A stretch of 64,000 nucleotides of DNA, taken from contig JAFZKP010000016.1 in assembly GCA_017553625.1 (NCBI GenBank), positions 84,087-148,086 on the forward strand. The letters are read 5' to 3'. Under the pieces are notes generated by a model that made no database searches, was not told where the DNA came from, and worked only from the letters and a program-made list of their open reading frames with translations. The position numbers and the translations under genes were made by a program. Within the stretch, counting starts at the first letter, position 1. Every line of letters begins with the position of its first letter. Source of the DNA: Bacteroidales bacterium (GTDB lineage: Bacteria > Bacteroidota > Bacteroidia > Bacteroidales > F082). This document shows positions 1 through 7,034 of this stretch, piece after piece.

Positions 1-189
1 TACTACCAGCCTTCGGTGCTCGACATCAACGATTTCCTGATTTGCAGCGTGACAAATCTGCAGAACAGGCTATCCAAGCATTTCTTCTTCGACCTGTCGT
101 TCACCTACGAATACCGCAGCCGCATACCTTCCAAAAACTACAAGCATGAAGACATCTTGACGGTGCTTTCGATAAGGTATAAGATTTAA
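1..189 (+). CDS. Outer-membrane beta-barrel protein, C-terminal fragment (DUF481-like)
   Basis: Open from the first base of the window; 62 residues are visible before a TAA stop, so the gene is cut by the window edge. The fragment alternates aromatic/hydrophobic and polar residues (for example FFFDLSFTYEYRS) and ends in a short strand, VLSIRYKI, as expected for the closing strands of an outer-membrane barrel. The pattern resembles the C-terminus of DUF481/YdiY-type outer-membrane proteins, but too little is visible for a firm family call. A 28-nt palindromic repeat starts one base after the stop codon. Confidence 0.5.
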   Translation, partial: YYQPSVLDINDFLICSVTNLQNRLSKHFFFDLSFTYEYRSRIPSKNYKHEDILTVLSIRYKI

Positions 190-217
190 GTAGAGACGTG
201 CCATGGTGCGTCTGTAC
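190..217. repeat. 28-nt palindromic repeat, copy 1
   Basis: Imperfect palindrome with arms GTAGAGACG and CGTCTGTAC around a CCATGG centre. Its reverse complement matches the copy at 8446-8473 in 27 of 28 positions. It directly follows a stop codon and may fold as an RNA hairpin. Related copies lie at 8446-8473 and 16076-16103, with a half copy near 5454. Confidence 0.75.
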
Positions 218-241
218 AAGGTTAATTTAGTGAATGGAAAC
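210..241 (+). repeat. 32-nt composite repeat, copy 1
   Basis: Begins in the right arm of the 28-nt palindrome and ends in TTTAGTGAATGGAAAC. It aligns without gaps to 5454-5485 with 28 of 32 identities. The two copies lie beside two different DUF4143 ATPase genes. Confidence 0.65.
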
Positions 242-266
242 TTTTTCACATTTTATGTCGTAATTT

Positions 267-282
267 TGTGAAAAAAATCACA
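267..282. promoter_or_regulatory. CRP/FNR-like operator palindrome
   Basis: TGTGA, six A residues, then TCACA: exact half-sites of the classical CRP consensus with the classical 6-nt spacer. Further half-sites lie at 246-250 (TCACA) and 299-303 (TGTGA). The centre is about 61 bp before the start site predicted from the -7 box at 322-329. The half-sites are seen; binding by a CRP/FNR-family protein is inference. Confidence 0.4.
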
Positions 283-321
283 TTTTTCTTTGATAAAGTG
301 TGATTTGATTAAAATTTTTTG

Positions 322-329
322 TATTTTTG
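322..329 (+). promoter_or_regulatory. -7 promoter element of the first DUF4143 ATPase gene
   Basis: TATTTTTG fits the Bacteroidota -7 consensus TAnnTTTG and lies 13 nt before the ATG. There is no well-spaced TTG upstream, so an activator at the palindrome at 267-282 is plausible. Confidence 0.55.
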
Positions 330-342
330 CAAAAAAATATAA

Positions 343-1671
343 ATGTTTATGGAAGTTATCGAAAGAGATGTTACCCAAAAATTGCTTGAGTGGAAAAACA
401 GCGTTGACAGAAAGCCTCTTATTATCAGAGGTGCACGACAGATTGGGAAATCATGGGCGGTGGAAGATTTCGGAAACAGATACTATGAAAACCTGGCAGT
501 TTTCAATTTCGACCGTAAGAGGGAGTTGGCTGATGTGTTTCAAAAAACCAAAGACCCGAAACGCATCATCAAAGAGTTGGCGTTTTACACCGACAAGCCT
601 ATCCTACCAGAAAAAACACTTATTTTCTTCGATGAGATTCAAGAATGCAAGGAAGCGCTGAACGCATTGAAATATTTTTGCGAGGACGCTCCCGAATATC
701 ATATCATCGCGGCGGGTTCGTTGCTTGGCGTGGCTATCAATGAAGGTAATTATTCATTTCCTGTGGGCAAAGTGAATTTTCTTCAGATGTATCCGGTCAG
801 TTTTAAAGAATTTCTTCGCGCAGCTGACGGTTTGTTATTTGATCAAATTGCCGGTTTTACCGGAAAAACAGAGCCTCTTCCGTCTATCGTTTTCAATAAA
901 GCCGAAGAACTGTATCATGCCTATCAGGTTAGTGGAGGTCTGCCATTATCGGCTGCTGCCATGATTTGGAATAAGGGTTTAAATGCGGTTGAAAAAATTC
1001 TTGATGAGAATCTGACGGCATACGAAATAGATTTCAGCAAGCATACACTTCAACCTGATATTCCTAAAATCCGCGCAATCTGGAAATCGACACCCGAGCA
1101 GCTTTCGCGAGAAAACAACAAATTTGTGTATCGTGTCGTGCGTGAAGGCGCAAGGGCACGTGAATACGAGAACGCCTTGCAATGGCTTATTGCTGCAGGC
1201 ATGATATACCAGATAAAGCTTTGCGAAAAGCCCGAATTGCCTTTGAGTTTTTATGAAAACTCCTCGGCTTTTAAGGTCTATATGATTGATATTGGGCTGC
1301 TCAGGAAGTTAGCAAAACTTCCAGCTGAGATATTTGTCAGTGCCACTAACCTGTTCACGGAATTCAAGGGAGCCATAGCTGAGAATTTTGTTCTGACATC
1401 GTTGTTGGCGCAGGGTTTCGATACGCCAAACTATTGGACATTGCAGGGTAACAAGGCGGAAGTTGATTTTCTGGTTGCCGACAAGTTGTCTGTTATCCCA
1501 ATTGAAGTGAAATCAGACCGGCGCATAAGTGGAAAAAGCTTTGCCGAATACGACAAGAAATATCATCCTGACTTACGCATCCGTTTCTCAATGAACAACA
1601 TCAAAAAAGACGGCAATCTTTTGAATCTTCCGGTTTTCATGGCTGATTGGGTGAGGGAGTATTTGAATTAA
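343..1671 (+). CDS. AAA-family ATPase with C-terminal DUF4143 nuclease-like domain
   Basis: The 442-residue protein starts with an AAA_14-type P-loop ATPase: Walker A GARQIGKS around residues 30-37 and Walker B LIFFDE ending near residue 98. The C-terminal DUF4143 region carries D375, E388 and K390 (VDFLV then IEVK), the D...ExK arrangement of PD-(D/E)XK nuclease folds. Proteins of this type are abundant in Bacteroidota and archaea and their function is unknown. An in-frame ATG two codons downstream is an alternative start. It belongs to a different subfamily from the paralogs at 5590 and 14725 (GARQIGKS versus GPKWCGKT Walker A). It is monocistronic. A CRP-like palindrome and a -7 box precede it. 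Confidence 0.85.
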   Translation: MFMEVIERDVTQKLLEWKNSVDRKPLIIRGARQIGKSWAVEDFGNRYYENLAVFNFDRKRELADVFQKTKDPKRIIKELAFYTDKPILPEKTLIFFDEIQECKEALNALKYFCEDAPEYHIIAAGSLLGVAINEGNYSFPVGKVNFLQMYPVSFKEFLRAADGLLFDQIAGFTGKTEPLPSIVFNKAEELYHAYQVSGGLPLSAAAMIWNKGLNAVEKILDENLTAYEIDFSKHTLQPDIPKIRAIWKSTPEQLSRENNKFVYRVVREGARAREYENALQWLIAAGMIYQIKLCEKPELPLSFYENSSAFKVYMIDIGLLRKLAKLPAEIFVSATNLFTEFKGAIAENFVLTSLLAQGFDTPNYWTLQGNKAEVDFLVADKLSVIPIEVKSDRRISGKSFAEYDKKYHPDLRIRFSMNNIKKDGNLLNLPVFMADWVREYLN

Positions 1672-1866
1672 GCTTTTTTGTTTGCGTTTTCGGAATCGAG
1701 GTGGTGGAGATAAGATTTTTCATTGTGATATGTTTTTGCAACCACAAAATCAGTAAAAAACGTAATTAAGATAGAGATATTATCTATTTATGTTATTTAA
1801 AACGTGGTACAGTAATATAAATAATGAAAAACGAGGTGTGTGTCAAAATTTGTGACAGGGATTTAG

Positions 1867-1874
1867 TATTTTTG
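1867..1874 (+). promoter_or_regulatory. -7 promoter element of the SIMPL gene
   Basis: TATTTTTG matches TAnnTTTG, 27 nt before the ATG at 1902. It lies inside an upstream extension of the reading frame, which argues for the 1902 start over the longer frame beginning at 1824. Confidence 0.5.
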
Positions 1875-1901
1875 CATTGTAAAACAAAAAACAAGTTAAA
1901 A

Positions 1902-2561
1902 ATGGAAGAATCGACTATTAAAGTAACTGGAACAGGCAGCGTGCATGTGGTTCCTGATGTGACACGTTTGGACGTGGAAGTGCGTCGTATTTTCAAAACA
2001 TACGATGAGGCATACGAATGCGTGAAAGAAAACAGCGCATGGATGGTGAAGATTTTGGAGTATAACAAGCAGCCGGGCAAACTGGCCAAGACTATCTATC
2101 TGGACATAAGCGACAATATGGTGAGCAAGTATGATAAGGACGGAAACCATATAGGATACAAGAAAGAAGGCTATGTGCTTCGCCAGAAAATAAAAGTGGA
2201 TGTTGGAGTGGATAATGTGTTGGTAAACAATATAGTTAAAGGTGTGGGTAAATTTATTGCAGAAGCACAAATAAACATTGGATATACACAGAGAGACCCG
2301 AGGCTGACGCAGTTGAAGATGCTTGAAAAAGCTGTGACTGATGCAAAGGAAAAGGCTCAGATTATGGCTAAAGCACTGGGAAGAGAGTTGGGAGAAGTGA
2401 AGTCGATTGTTTATGGTGAGATGCACGTTGAAGTGTTTTCGGAGGCGAGAAAGATTTATAACAACGAGGAGGCGAGTGCAAGCACGCCTGGAAGCCTGGA
2501 GATTACACCAGATGATTTAGCAATATCGGACAATGTTGAAGTGGAATGGAATCTGAAGTAA
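1902..2561 (+). CDS. SIMPL domain (DUF541) protein
   Basis: The 219-residue protein opens with IKVTGTGSVHVVPDVTRLDVEV, the typical start of SIMPL/DUF541 proteins, and has the later signature of an alpha-helical segment (AVTDAKEKAQIMAKALG) followed by a beta strand. No signal peptide is visible, whereas many SIMPL proteins are exported, so this is probably a cytoplasmic version. The family is linked to periplasmic or oxidative-stress roles in some bacteria, but no reaction is known. The ATG was chosen because the -7 box lies just upstream. The end overlaps the next gene by 16 nt, implying translational coupling. Confidence 0.8.
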   Translation: MEESTIKVTGTGSVHVVPDVTRLDVEVRRIFKTYDEAYECVKENSAWMVKILEYNKQPGKLAKTIYLDISDNMVSKYDKDGNHIGYKKEGYVLRQKIKVDVGVDNVLVNNIVKGVGKFIAEAQINIGYTQRDPRLTQLKMLEKAVTDAKEKAQIMAKALGRELGEVKSIVYGEMHVEVFSEARKIYNNEEASASTPGSLEITPDDLAISDNVEVEWNLK

Positions 2562-4027
2562 AACCTACTCAAAAAGCTGACGGCAAAATAATTGCAAGCA
2601 CGTCGGTGAAACAAAGCATATATGACTTTGTAGATGGGGTTGCTATTAGATTTAACGCAAATCACAAACCAGACGAAGGCGGCTGGGGATTGGTTGATGA
2701 GCAAGAGCATGAGCTGACAGGATTTAAATACTGGTTTATTCAACGATTGGATTATGATTTGTATTTGGTTGACGTAACTCCCGGACTTAAAAAGAACGTG
2801 ATAAGGAGTGACGGGAAGCTGATATTTGCTGAAAATTTTGATAGTTTTTACGAATATAGAAACGGTTATCTGATAGTAGGAAATACAATACGCAAGACGG
2901 ATGACCATCCGACCAGATATCTTAAGGGGATGCTACATGTTGGCGGCAGGACTGGGCTGAAGATTCAGTATGATGATATAACTTGGGTTAAGGGAAGTGA
3001 CGAGCGGCTTAAAATAAAAAGAGAAGGACGTGTAGGCTATGCAATAGCCAGATTGGTTGACTTTACGAGGGTGGAATTTGATGTGACAATGGATGAATTG
3101 TGGCATGGAACAGCTTACTCGATATGTGATGGTTGCATATTCAGCAATGGAATTGACATTGAGGGGCATGGATGCGGAAAGTTGTTTATGGAATCGTTTA
3201 GAGACAGGATTTTCAGAGGTAAATGTGAATTCAAAAAGAAAAAAGCCAGCGAGCCATCAATTTATGAGCGGCAGCGAATAGAGTACTGGAGAGAGCAGAT
3301 GCGCAAGGCAAATCCGTTGAAGGAACACATGGATCTGTTGAAGAAATTTGTAATGGAGAAGTTGGATGGTGACATTGACAAACTGAAGACTTTGGATTTG
3401 CGCACTTTGAAAGATGATAAAGATTTCGACAAACTGGCGGATGCGGTGTGTGCGGTTGCGATGGGAGATGTGTTTGGAAAGCAGCTGATTGACGGACATG
3501 GCAGGATGATGGTGAGAAATATGCAAATTTTGCATGAAAGTTTTTGGGGAACGAGAATTGATGTGAAAGATGACGATTATCTGATGTTCCACAAATACCA
3601 GTTTACAGAAGAGCAGAAGCAGCAGGTGAGAGAATGCGCGAAACTGTGCAACACGATTGGAAACCTGTGGTTTGATCCAGAATACTTTATAACGTACAAG
3701 AAAAACAGATTCTATTTTGACAGGACATTAACCAATTTGTGCGATGCTCTTAGGGATTATAAATATGAGCCGAGAGATAAGGATGTTTTTCTAAAAAAAT
3801 ATATACACGGCGAGTATATGCGATTGCTAAGCGATATGATGCTTGACTATTTTGTGAGTGACGGAGAGGTGCTGCAGATATTTGAGGGTGTGCCTTTTAA
3901 TTTTAACTTGACTCCGGCATCGGTTTATTTTGAAATACTTGACAAATACATGGAGGTTTGCAAAGATTTTATAGAATGGAGGGCTGGAGAGATATTAAAG
4001 AAACTGAGTGATGGTTTGGAGATGTAG
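2546..4027 (+). CDS. Hypothetical protein with WG-repeat-like N-terminus
   Basis: The function of this 493-residue protein is not recognised. The first ~170 residues contain short strands such as GWGLVDEQ and YVYD-like motifs reminiscent of WG repeats (W-G-L-x-D). The rest is helical, charged and without obvious catalytic motifs; a CDGC pair sits near residue 195. No signal peptide or membrane segment is seen. The ATG lies within the last codons of the SIMPL gene in another frame, so the two are probably made from one transcript and may act together. Confidence 0.7.
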   Translation: MESEVKPTQKADGKIIASTSVKQSIYDFVDGVAIRFNANHKPDEGGWGLVDEQEHELTGFKYWFIQRLDYDLYLVDVTPGLKKNVIRSDGKLIFAENFDSFYEYRNGYLIVGNTIRKTDDHPTRYLKGMLHVGGRTGLKIQYDDITWVKGSDERLKIKREGRVGYAIARLVDFTRVEFDVTMDELWHGTAYSICDGCIFSNGIDIEGHGCGKLFMESFRDRIFRGKCEFKKKKASEPSIYERQRIEYWREQMRKANPLKEHMDLLKKFVMEKLDGDIDKLKTLDLRTLKDDKDFDKLADAVCAVAMGDVFGKQLIDGHGRMMVRNMQILHESFWGTRIDVKDDDYLMFHKYQFTEEQKQQVRECAKLCNTIGNLWFDPEYFITYKKNRFYFDRTLTNLCDALRDYKYEPRDKDVFLKKYIHGEYMRLLSDMMLDYFVSDGEVLQIFEGVPFNFNLTPASVYFEILDKYMEVCKDFIEWRAGEILKKLSDGLEM

Positions 4028-4070
4028 GGGATAGAAATTGTTGAAATTTTTTAAAATTGTTTGCATTTAT

Positions 4071-4102
4071 TTGCAAATCAATGCCTTTTTTATTTAATTT
4101 TG
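4071..4102 (+). promoter_or_regulatory. Promoter of the HrgA-like gene
   Basis: TTG at 4071-4073, a 21-nt spacer, then TAATTTTG at 4095-4102, a good fit to the Bacteroidota TTG/TAnnTTTG promoter. The ATG follows 23 nt after the -7 box, so the gene is transcribed separately from the SIMPL pair. Confidence 0.6.
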
Positions 4103-4125
4103 TAGTGTTAGAAATTTTATGAGCT

Positions 4126-5307
4126 ATGAAACAATATAATCGCATCATGCTGGGCAGAGGTTGCATGTATGCCAAAGAGTGCCGCACAGAAGGTTATATC
4201 GGTTGTGATTTTGAACTTAAGCATGATTTGTCTGATTATTTGTATGATAATTGGAGAGATTTTAATAAGAAATTTATTCCTCAATTGATGGCTATAGCGA
4301 CAGGCAGAACTAAAGTATCAGTAGGTTTAGAGTGCGGTTTTGTTTGGACAATTGCCAAAGGGTTACAGATAGGAGATGTAGTCCTTTGTCCTTCTGGTGA
4401 AGGCTACTATTATGTTGGCACTATCACTAGCGATTACTACTATGTTCCAGACTCTAATTTGCCTCATCGAAGAAAAGTTAAATGGATTGAGCAGGTGATA
4501 TATCGTAAGAGTATGTCAACTGGATTGAAAAATTCGTCAGGCTCAATTGGTACTTGCTGCAACATTACTCGTTATGCAGACGAAATTGAAGCTTTGATTG
4601 CTGGAAAATCATATACGGCTCCAGAACAAACGGTGGACAATGTTGTTTTACCTTCCAAGAGTTTTGATGAGCGTTCACTCCACAAATTGTTTTGCAATTT
4701 CCTGCGCAGTAGAGGCATATATGCCAAAACAATTTATCACGAGAAATCATCGAATAAGGTTGATAGCGCCCAGAAATGGGTTCATCCTGATATTATAGGT
4801 GTTCAGTTTGAGGACTTTAATAATGAAGCGACATTGTCGTTGATGATGGCAGCAGATCCTAAAAAATCGATGCACATCTATTCGTATGAGATGAAACGCC
4901 ACATCGAAAATGATAGTCAATTAAAGCAGTACTATTTCCAAGCTCTTTCAAACAGCAGCTGGGCAAACTTCGGATATTTGGTGGCTTTTGAAATTGCTGA
5001 CGGATTGGATGAAGAAATGCAGCGTTTAAACAATGCTTTTGGAATTGGCATTATTTTGATGCAGGCTACCGAAGCGACAATTCTTTATCCGGCTCGTGAA
5101 AAATCTCTCGATTATGTCACAATTGAAAAGTTAAGCACCATCAACAAACAATTTTGTGAGTTTATCAGCAAATTGGCAAAGGTGCTGCATGCTTCAAAAG
5201 ATTACACTGATGTGGCACGTGATTCGTTGATTGCAATCTGCGACAAAGTGTTTGAGACTGACGAAGAAATTGAGAAGTATTGTAAAGAACATAATATTCC
5301 GTTCTGA
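4126..5307 (+). CDS. Putative modification-dependent restriction protein (HrgA/COG2958-like)
   Basis: The 393-residue protein has two parts. The N-terminal half (about residues 1-130: YAKEC, GYIGCDF, WRDFNKKFIP, then GDVVLCPSGEGYYYVG and SDYYY) follows a PUA/EVE-like pattern seen at the front of restriction-type proteins and may read modified bases. The C-terminal half has YHEKSS, VHPDIIGV, YSYEMK and SSWANFGYLVA; P-D-I followed by E-M-K fits a PD-(D/E)XK nuclease core. It resembles COG2958/HrgA proteins, which occupy restriction loci in some bacteria. No methyltransferase is adjacent, as expected for a type IV-like enzyme. The domain reading is from motifs only; nuclease activity is inference. 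Confidence 0.6.
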   Translation: MKQYNRIMLGRGCMYAKECRTEGYIGCDFELKHDLSDYLYDNWRDFNKKFIPQLMAIATGRTKVSVGLECGFVWTIAKGLQIGDVVLCPSGEGYYYVGTITSDYYYVPDSNLPHRRKVKWIEQVIYRKSMSTGLKNSSGSIGTCCNITRYADEIEALIAGKSYTAPEQTVDNVVLPSKSFDERSLHKLFCNFLRSRGIYAKTIYHEKSSNKVDSAQKWVHPDIIGVQFEDFNNEATLSLMMAADPKKSMHIYSYEMKRHIENDSQLKQYYFQALSNSSWANFGYLVAFEIADGLDEEMQRLNNAFGIGIILMQATEATILYPAREKSLDYVTIEKLSTINKQFCEFISKLAKVLHASKDYTDVARDSLIAICDKVFETDEEIEKYCKEHNIPF

Positions 5308-5320
5308 CGGACAAAATATA

Positions 5321-5452
5321 TTGGAAAACATAAAAGATTATTATAATAGACTCATGACTGAAGATGGTGTGGCTGATGCCGACAACATTCACCTGAGCAT
5401 TGAAATGGCAGAGAATGCTCGTGACCGTTCTAAGCAGTCAGATACACTATAA
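5321..5452 (+). CDS. Possible small ORF downstream of the HrgA-like gene
   Basis: A frame open from TTG at 5321 (first ATG at 5354) encodes about 43 residues including DYYNRLMTEDGVADADN and IEMAENARDRSK, which looks like real protein sequence rather than random translation. It could be a small separate gene, or the frameshifted tail of the preceding gene, because the same frame runs open back into it. No promoter or ribosome site is seen. Its stop abuts the half copy of the 28-nt palindrome. Confidence 0.25.
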   Translation: MENIKDYYNRLMTEDGVADADNIHLSIEMAENARDRSKQSDTL

Positions 5453-5453
5453 T

Positions 5454-5485
5454 GTCTCTACAACGTCGATTTAGTGAATGGAAAC
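5454..5485 (+). repeat. 32-nt composite repeat, copy 2
   Basis: Second copy of the element at 210-241 (28 of 32 identical), starting with a half palindrome (GTCTCTAC) and ending TTTAGTGAATGGAAAC. It lies at the far edge of the DUF4143 cassette, 26 nt before the 23-nt unit array. Confidence 0.65.
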
Positions 5486-5510
5486 ATTTTTCCATTAGTC
5501 TTACTGCTTT

Positions 5511-5579
5511 ATTCGGCACTTTGGCGAAAAATCGTTCGGCGAGTTGGCGCATTTTCATTTGGGAACTTGGCAAAATTAT
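5511..5579 (+). repeat. Three tandem 23-nt units downstream of DUF4143 ATPase
   Basis: Three consecutive 23-nt units at 5511-5533, 5534-5556 and 5557-5579, each with a TTcGGc/TTgGGa...TTGGC core followed by an A/T-rich tail. The tract 5521-5571 is identical over 51 nt to 6953-7003 on the other side of the gene. The first unit here looks like a fusion of the first two units of the larger array, as after loss of one repeat. Confidence 0.85.
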
Positions 5580-5589
5580 GCCATGCAAC

Positions 5590-6876
5590 TTAATCCCTCA
5601 AGCACCCTACAGGTACCACATAAACGCCGTCCTCTCTTCTGAATGCATATGGTCCGACTGCAGTTAAAACCATCATAAATGCTGGCGATTTCATCTTCGT
5701 GGTGTCTATTTTGTTGCTAAGCTTCAAAAGACTTTGGACACCTTCGTTAATCAGTTGGTCGCCACCAAGTTTGATTTCGACAAGACCATAGGAGCCATTG
5801 CGAAGATGAACAACAGCATCGCACTCCAACTTGTCTTTGTCACGATAATGATAAACTTTGCCATCAATGGCATCAGCAAAAACACGCAAATCACGGACAC
5901 ACAGTGTCTCGAAAATCAGACCAAAGGTGTTCAAGTCATTAATCAAATCGTTCGGACCCAATCCTAAAGCAGCCGTTGCAATTGATGGGTCAACAAAATA
6001 GCGGTTGTCGGATGTCCTGATGGCCGTTTTTGAACGCAAGTTTGGGTTCCAAGCAGGCATGTCTTCGACAACATAAATTTTATTCAACGCTTTAAGATAT
6101 GTAGCTACAGAATCTTCGCTAAAAGAAGTCAATTCATTGGCTTTCATGTCATCTCTCAACGTTGTCAAGGCTGCTTGAGTGCCTTGATGACGAGCATACG
6201 AGCGCAACAGACGTCGCACTTGTTCTGGATCCTTATGAACATTATCTGCCGCTGAAATGTCGGTTTCGGCAACTATATCTACATAATCAAAAGCTTGATC
6301 TAAAGCAATGCTTTTATCCATGTCTAATGTGTCTGGCCAGCCGCCTCGGCATGTCAAATATGCGATATCTTGTAAGTTGAGTTCGCATGTTCCGGCAATG
6401 CGCTCTGGTGTTTTGAACAACTCCGCCAAACTTACCATTCCATTTGAGTCGCCCGATTCCCACAAACTCATTGGTCGCATGACGATATGTCCGATACGTC
6501 CAGCTCCTGAATGATGGATCTGTGGCTTACCATCCACGCCATCTTTTACAACAACGGAGCCTGTAAGGATGAAATGTCCGTGTCCTTTGCGGTGATCTAC
6601 TTCAAAACGCACAGCATCCCATAACACAGGAGCCTCTTGCCATTCGTCAATGAGTCGCGGTGTGGGTCCGTCGAGAATAAAATGCGGGTCAACATTCGCC
6701 AACTTGATGTTTTGTTCGCGAGTCTTTGTATCGCCCATATAAAGAACGCTTTGGGCAATTTGCTCGGCTGATGTGGTTTTTCCACACCATTTCGGACCTT
6801 TAATCAACACGGCGCCTTTGCCTGCCAGCTTCCTTTTCAGCAATTCATCGACAATTCTAGGTCTATACGTATCCAT
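5590..6876 (-). CDS. AAA-family ATPase with C-terminal DUF4143 nuclease-like domain, flanked by 23-nt arrays
   Basis: The 428-residue protein has Walker A GPKWCGKT at residues 27-34 and RLIDEWQEAP (Walker B-like DE at 75-76). A helical middle follows, then a C-terminal DUF4143 domain with CDAVV (D353) and VEIK (E367, K369) forming a D...ExK nuclease-like motif. It is clearly paralogous to the gene at 14725 (same Walker A, LTGS, MSLWES and CRGGWP motifs). The ATG at 6876 was chosen over an upstream GTG because the -7 box lies at 6896-6903. Five 23-nt units lie upstream and three downstream, so gene and arrays form a discrete cassette. Function is unknown; ATP-driven nuclease activity is inference. 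Confidence 0.85.
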   Translation of the reverse strand: MDTYRPRIVDELLKRKLAGKGAVLIKGPKWCGKTTSAEQIAQSVLYMGDTKTREQNIKLANVDPHFILDGPTPRLIDEWQEAPVLWDAVRFEVDHRKGHGHFILTGSVVVKDGVDGKPQIHHSGAGRIGHIVMRPMSLWESGDSNGMVSLAELFKTPERIAGTCELNLQDIAYLTCRGGWPDTLDMDKSIALDQAFDYVDIVAETDISAADNVHKDPEQVRRLLRSYARHQGTQAALTTLRDDMKANELTSFSEDSVATYLKALNKIYVVEDMPAWNPNLRSKTAIRTSDNRYFVDPSIATAALGLGPNDLINDLNTFGLIFETLCVRDLRVFADAIDGKVYHYRDKDKLECDAVVHLRNGSYGLVEIKLGGDQLINEGVQSLLKLSNKIDTTKMKSPAFMMVLTAVGPYAFRREDGVYVVPVGCLRD

Positions 6877-6895
6877 TGTTATAGTTTTCACGCTG

Positions 6896-6903
6896 CAAAA
6901 ATA
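6896..6903 (-). promoter_or_regulatory. -7 promoter element of the flanked DUF4143 gene
   Basis: On the minus strand the sequence reads TATTTTTG, about 20 nt before the ATG. The region where a -33 TTG and operators would sit is filled by the 23-nt array, which may itself be the regulatory site. Confidence 0.5.
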
Positions 6904-6919
6904 ACACTTTTTTTAATCC

Positions 6920-7034
6920 GTTCGGCACTTTGGCTGAATTTTGTTCGGCGAGTTGGCGAAAAATCGTTCGGCGAGTTGGCGCATTTTCATTTGGGAACTT
7001 GGCTTATTTTTGCTTGGGAACTTGGCCGGTTTTT
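6920..7034 (+). repeat. Five tandem 23-nt units upstream of DUF4143 ATPase
   Basis: Units at 6920-6942, 6943-6965, 6966-6988, 6989-7011 and 7012-7034, all exactly 23 nt. Units 2 and 3 share their first 16 bases (GTTCGGCGAGTTGGCG); units 4 and 5 share TTGGGAACTTGGC. There are no spacers, so this is a tandem array and not CRISPR. Its upper end runs into the 3' end of the permease gene and supplies that gene's stop region. Confidence 0.85.

Noticed and set aside
290-661. A 123-codon frame overlapping the first DUF4143 gene
   Set aside because: Different frame inside a gene with clear Walker motifs; the sequence is a shadow of the ATPase gene.
1672-1866. Possible small RNA or gene between the first ATPase gene and the SIMPL gene
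   Set aside because: A/T-rich, no frame of note, no clear stem or terminator; nothing supportable.
5511-7034. CRISPR array near the DUF4143 gene
   Set aside because: Units are contiguous 23-mers with no unique spacers, and there are no cas genes; they are tandem repeats.
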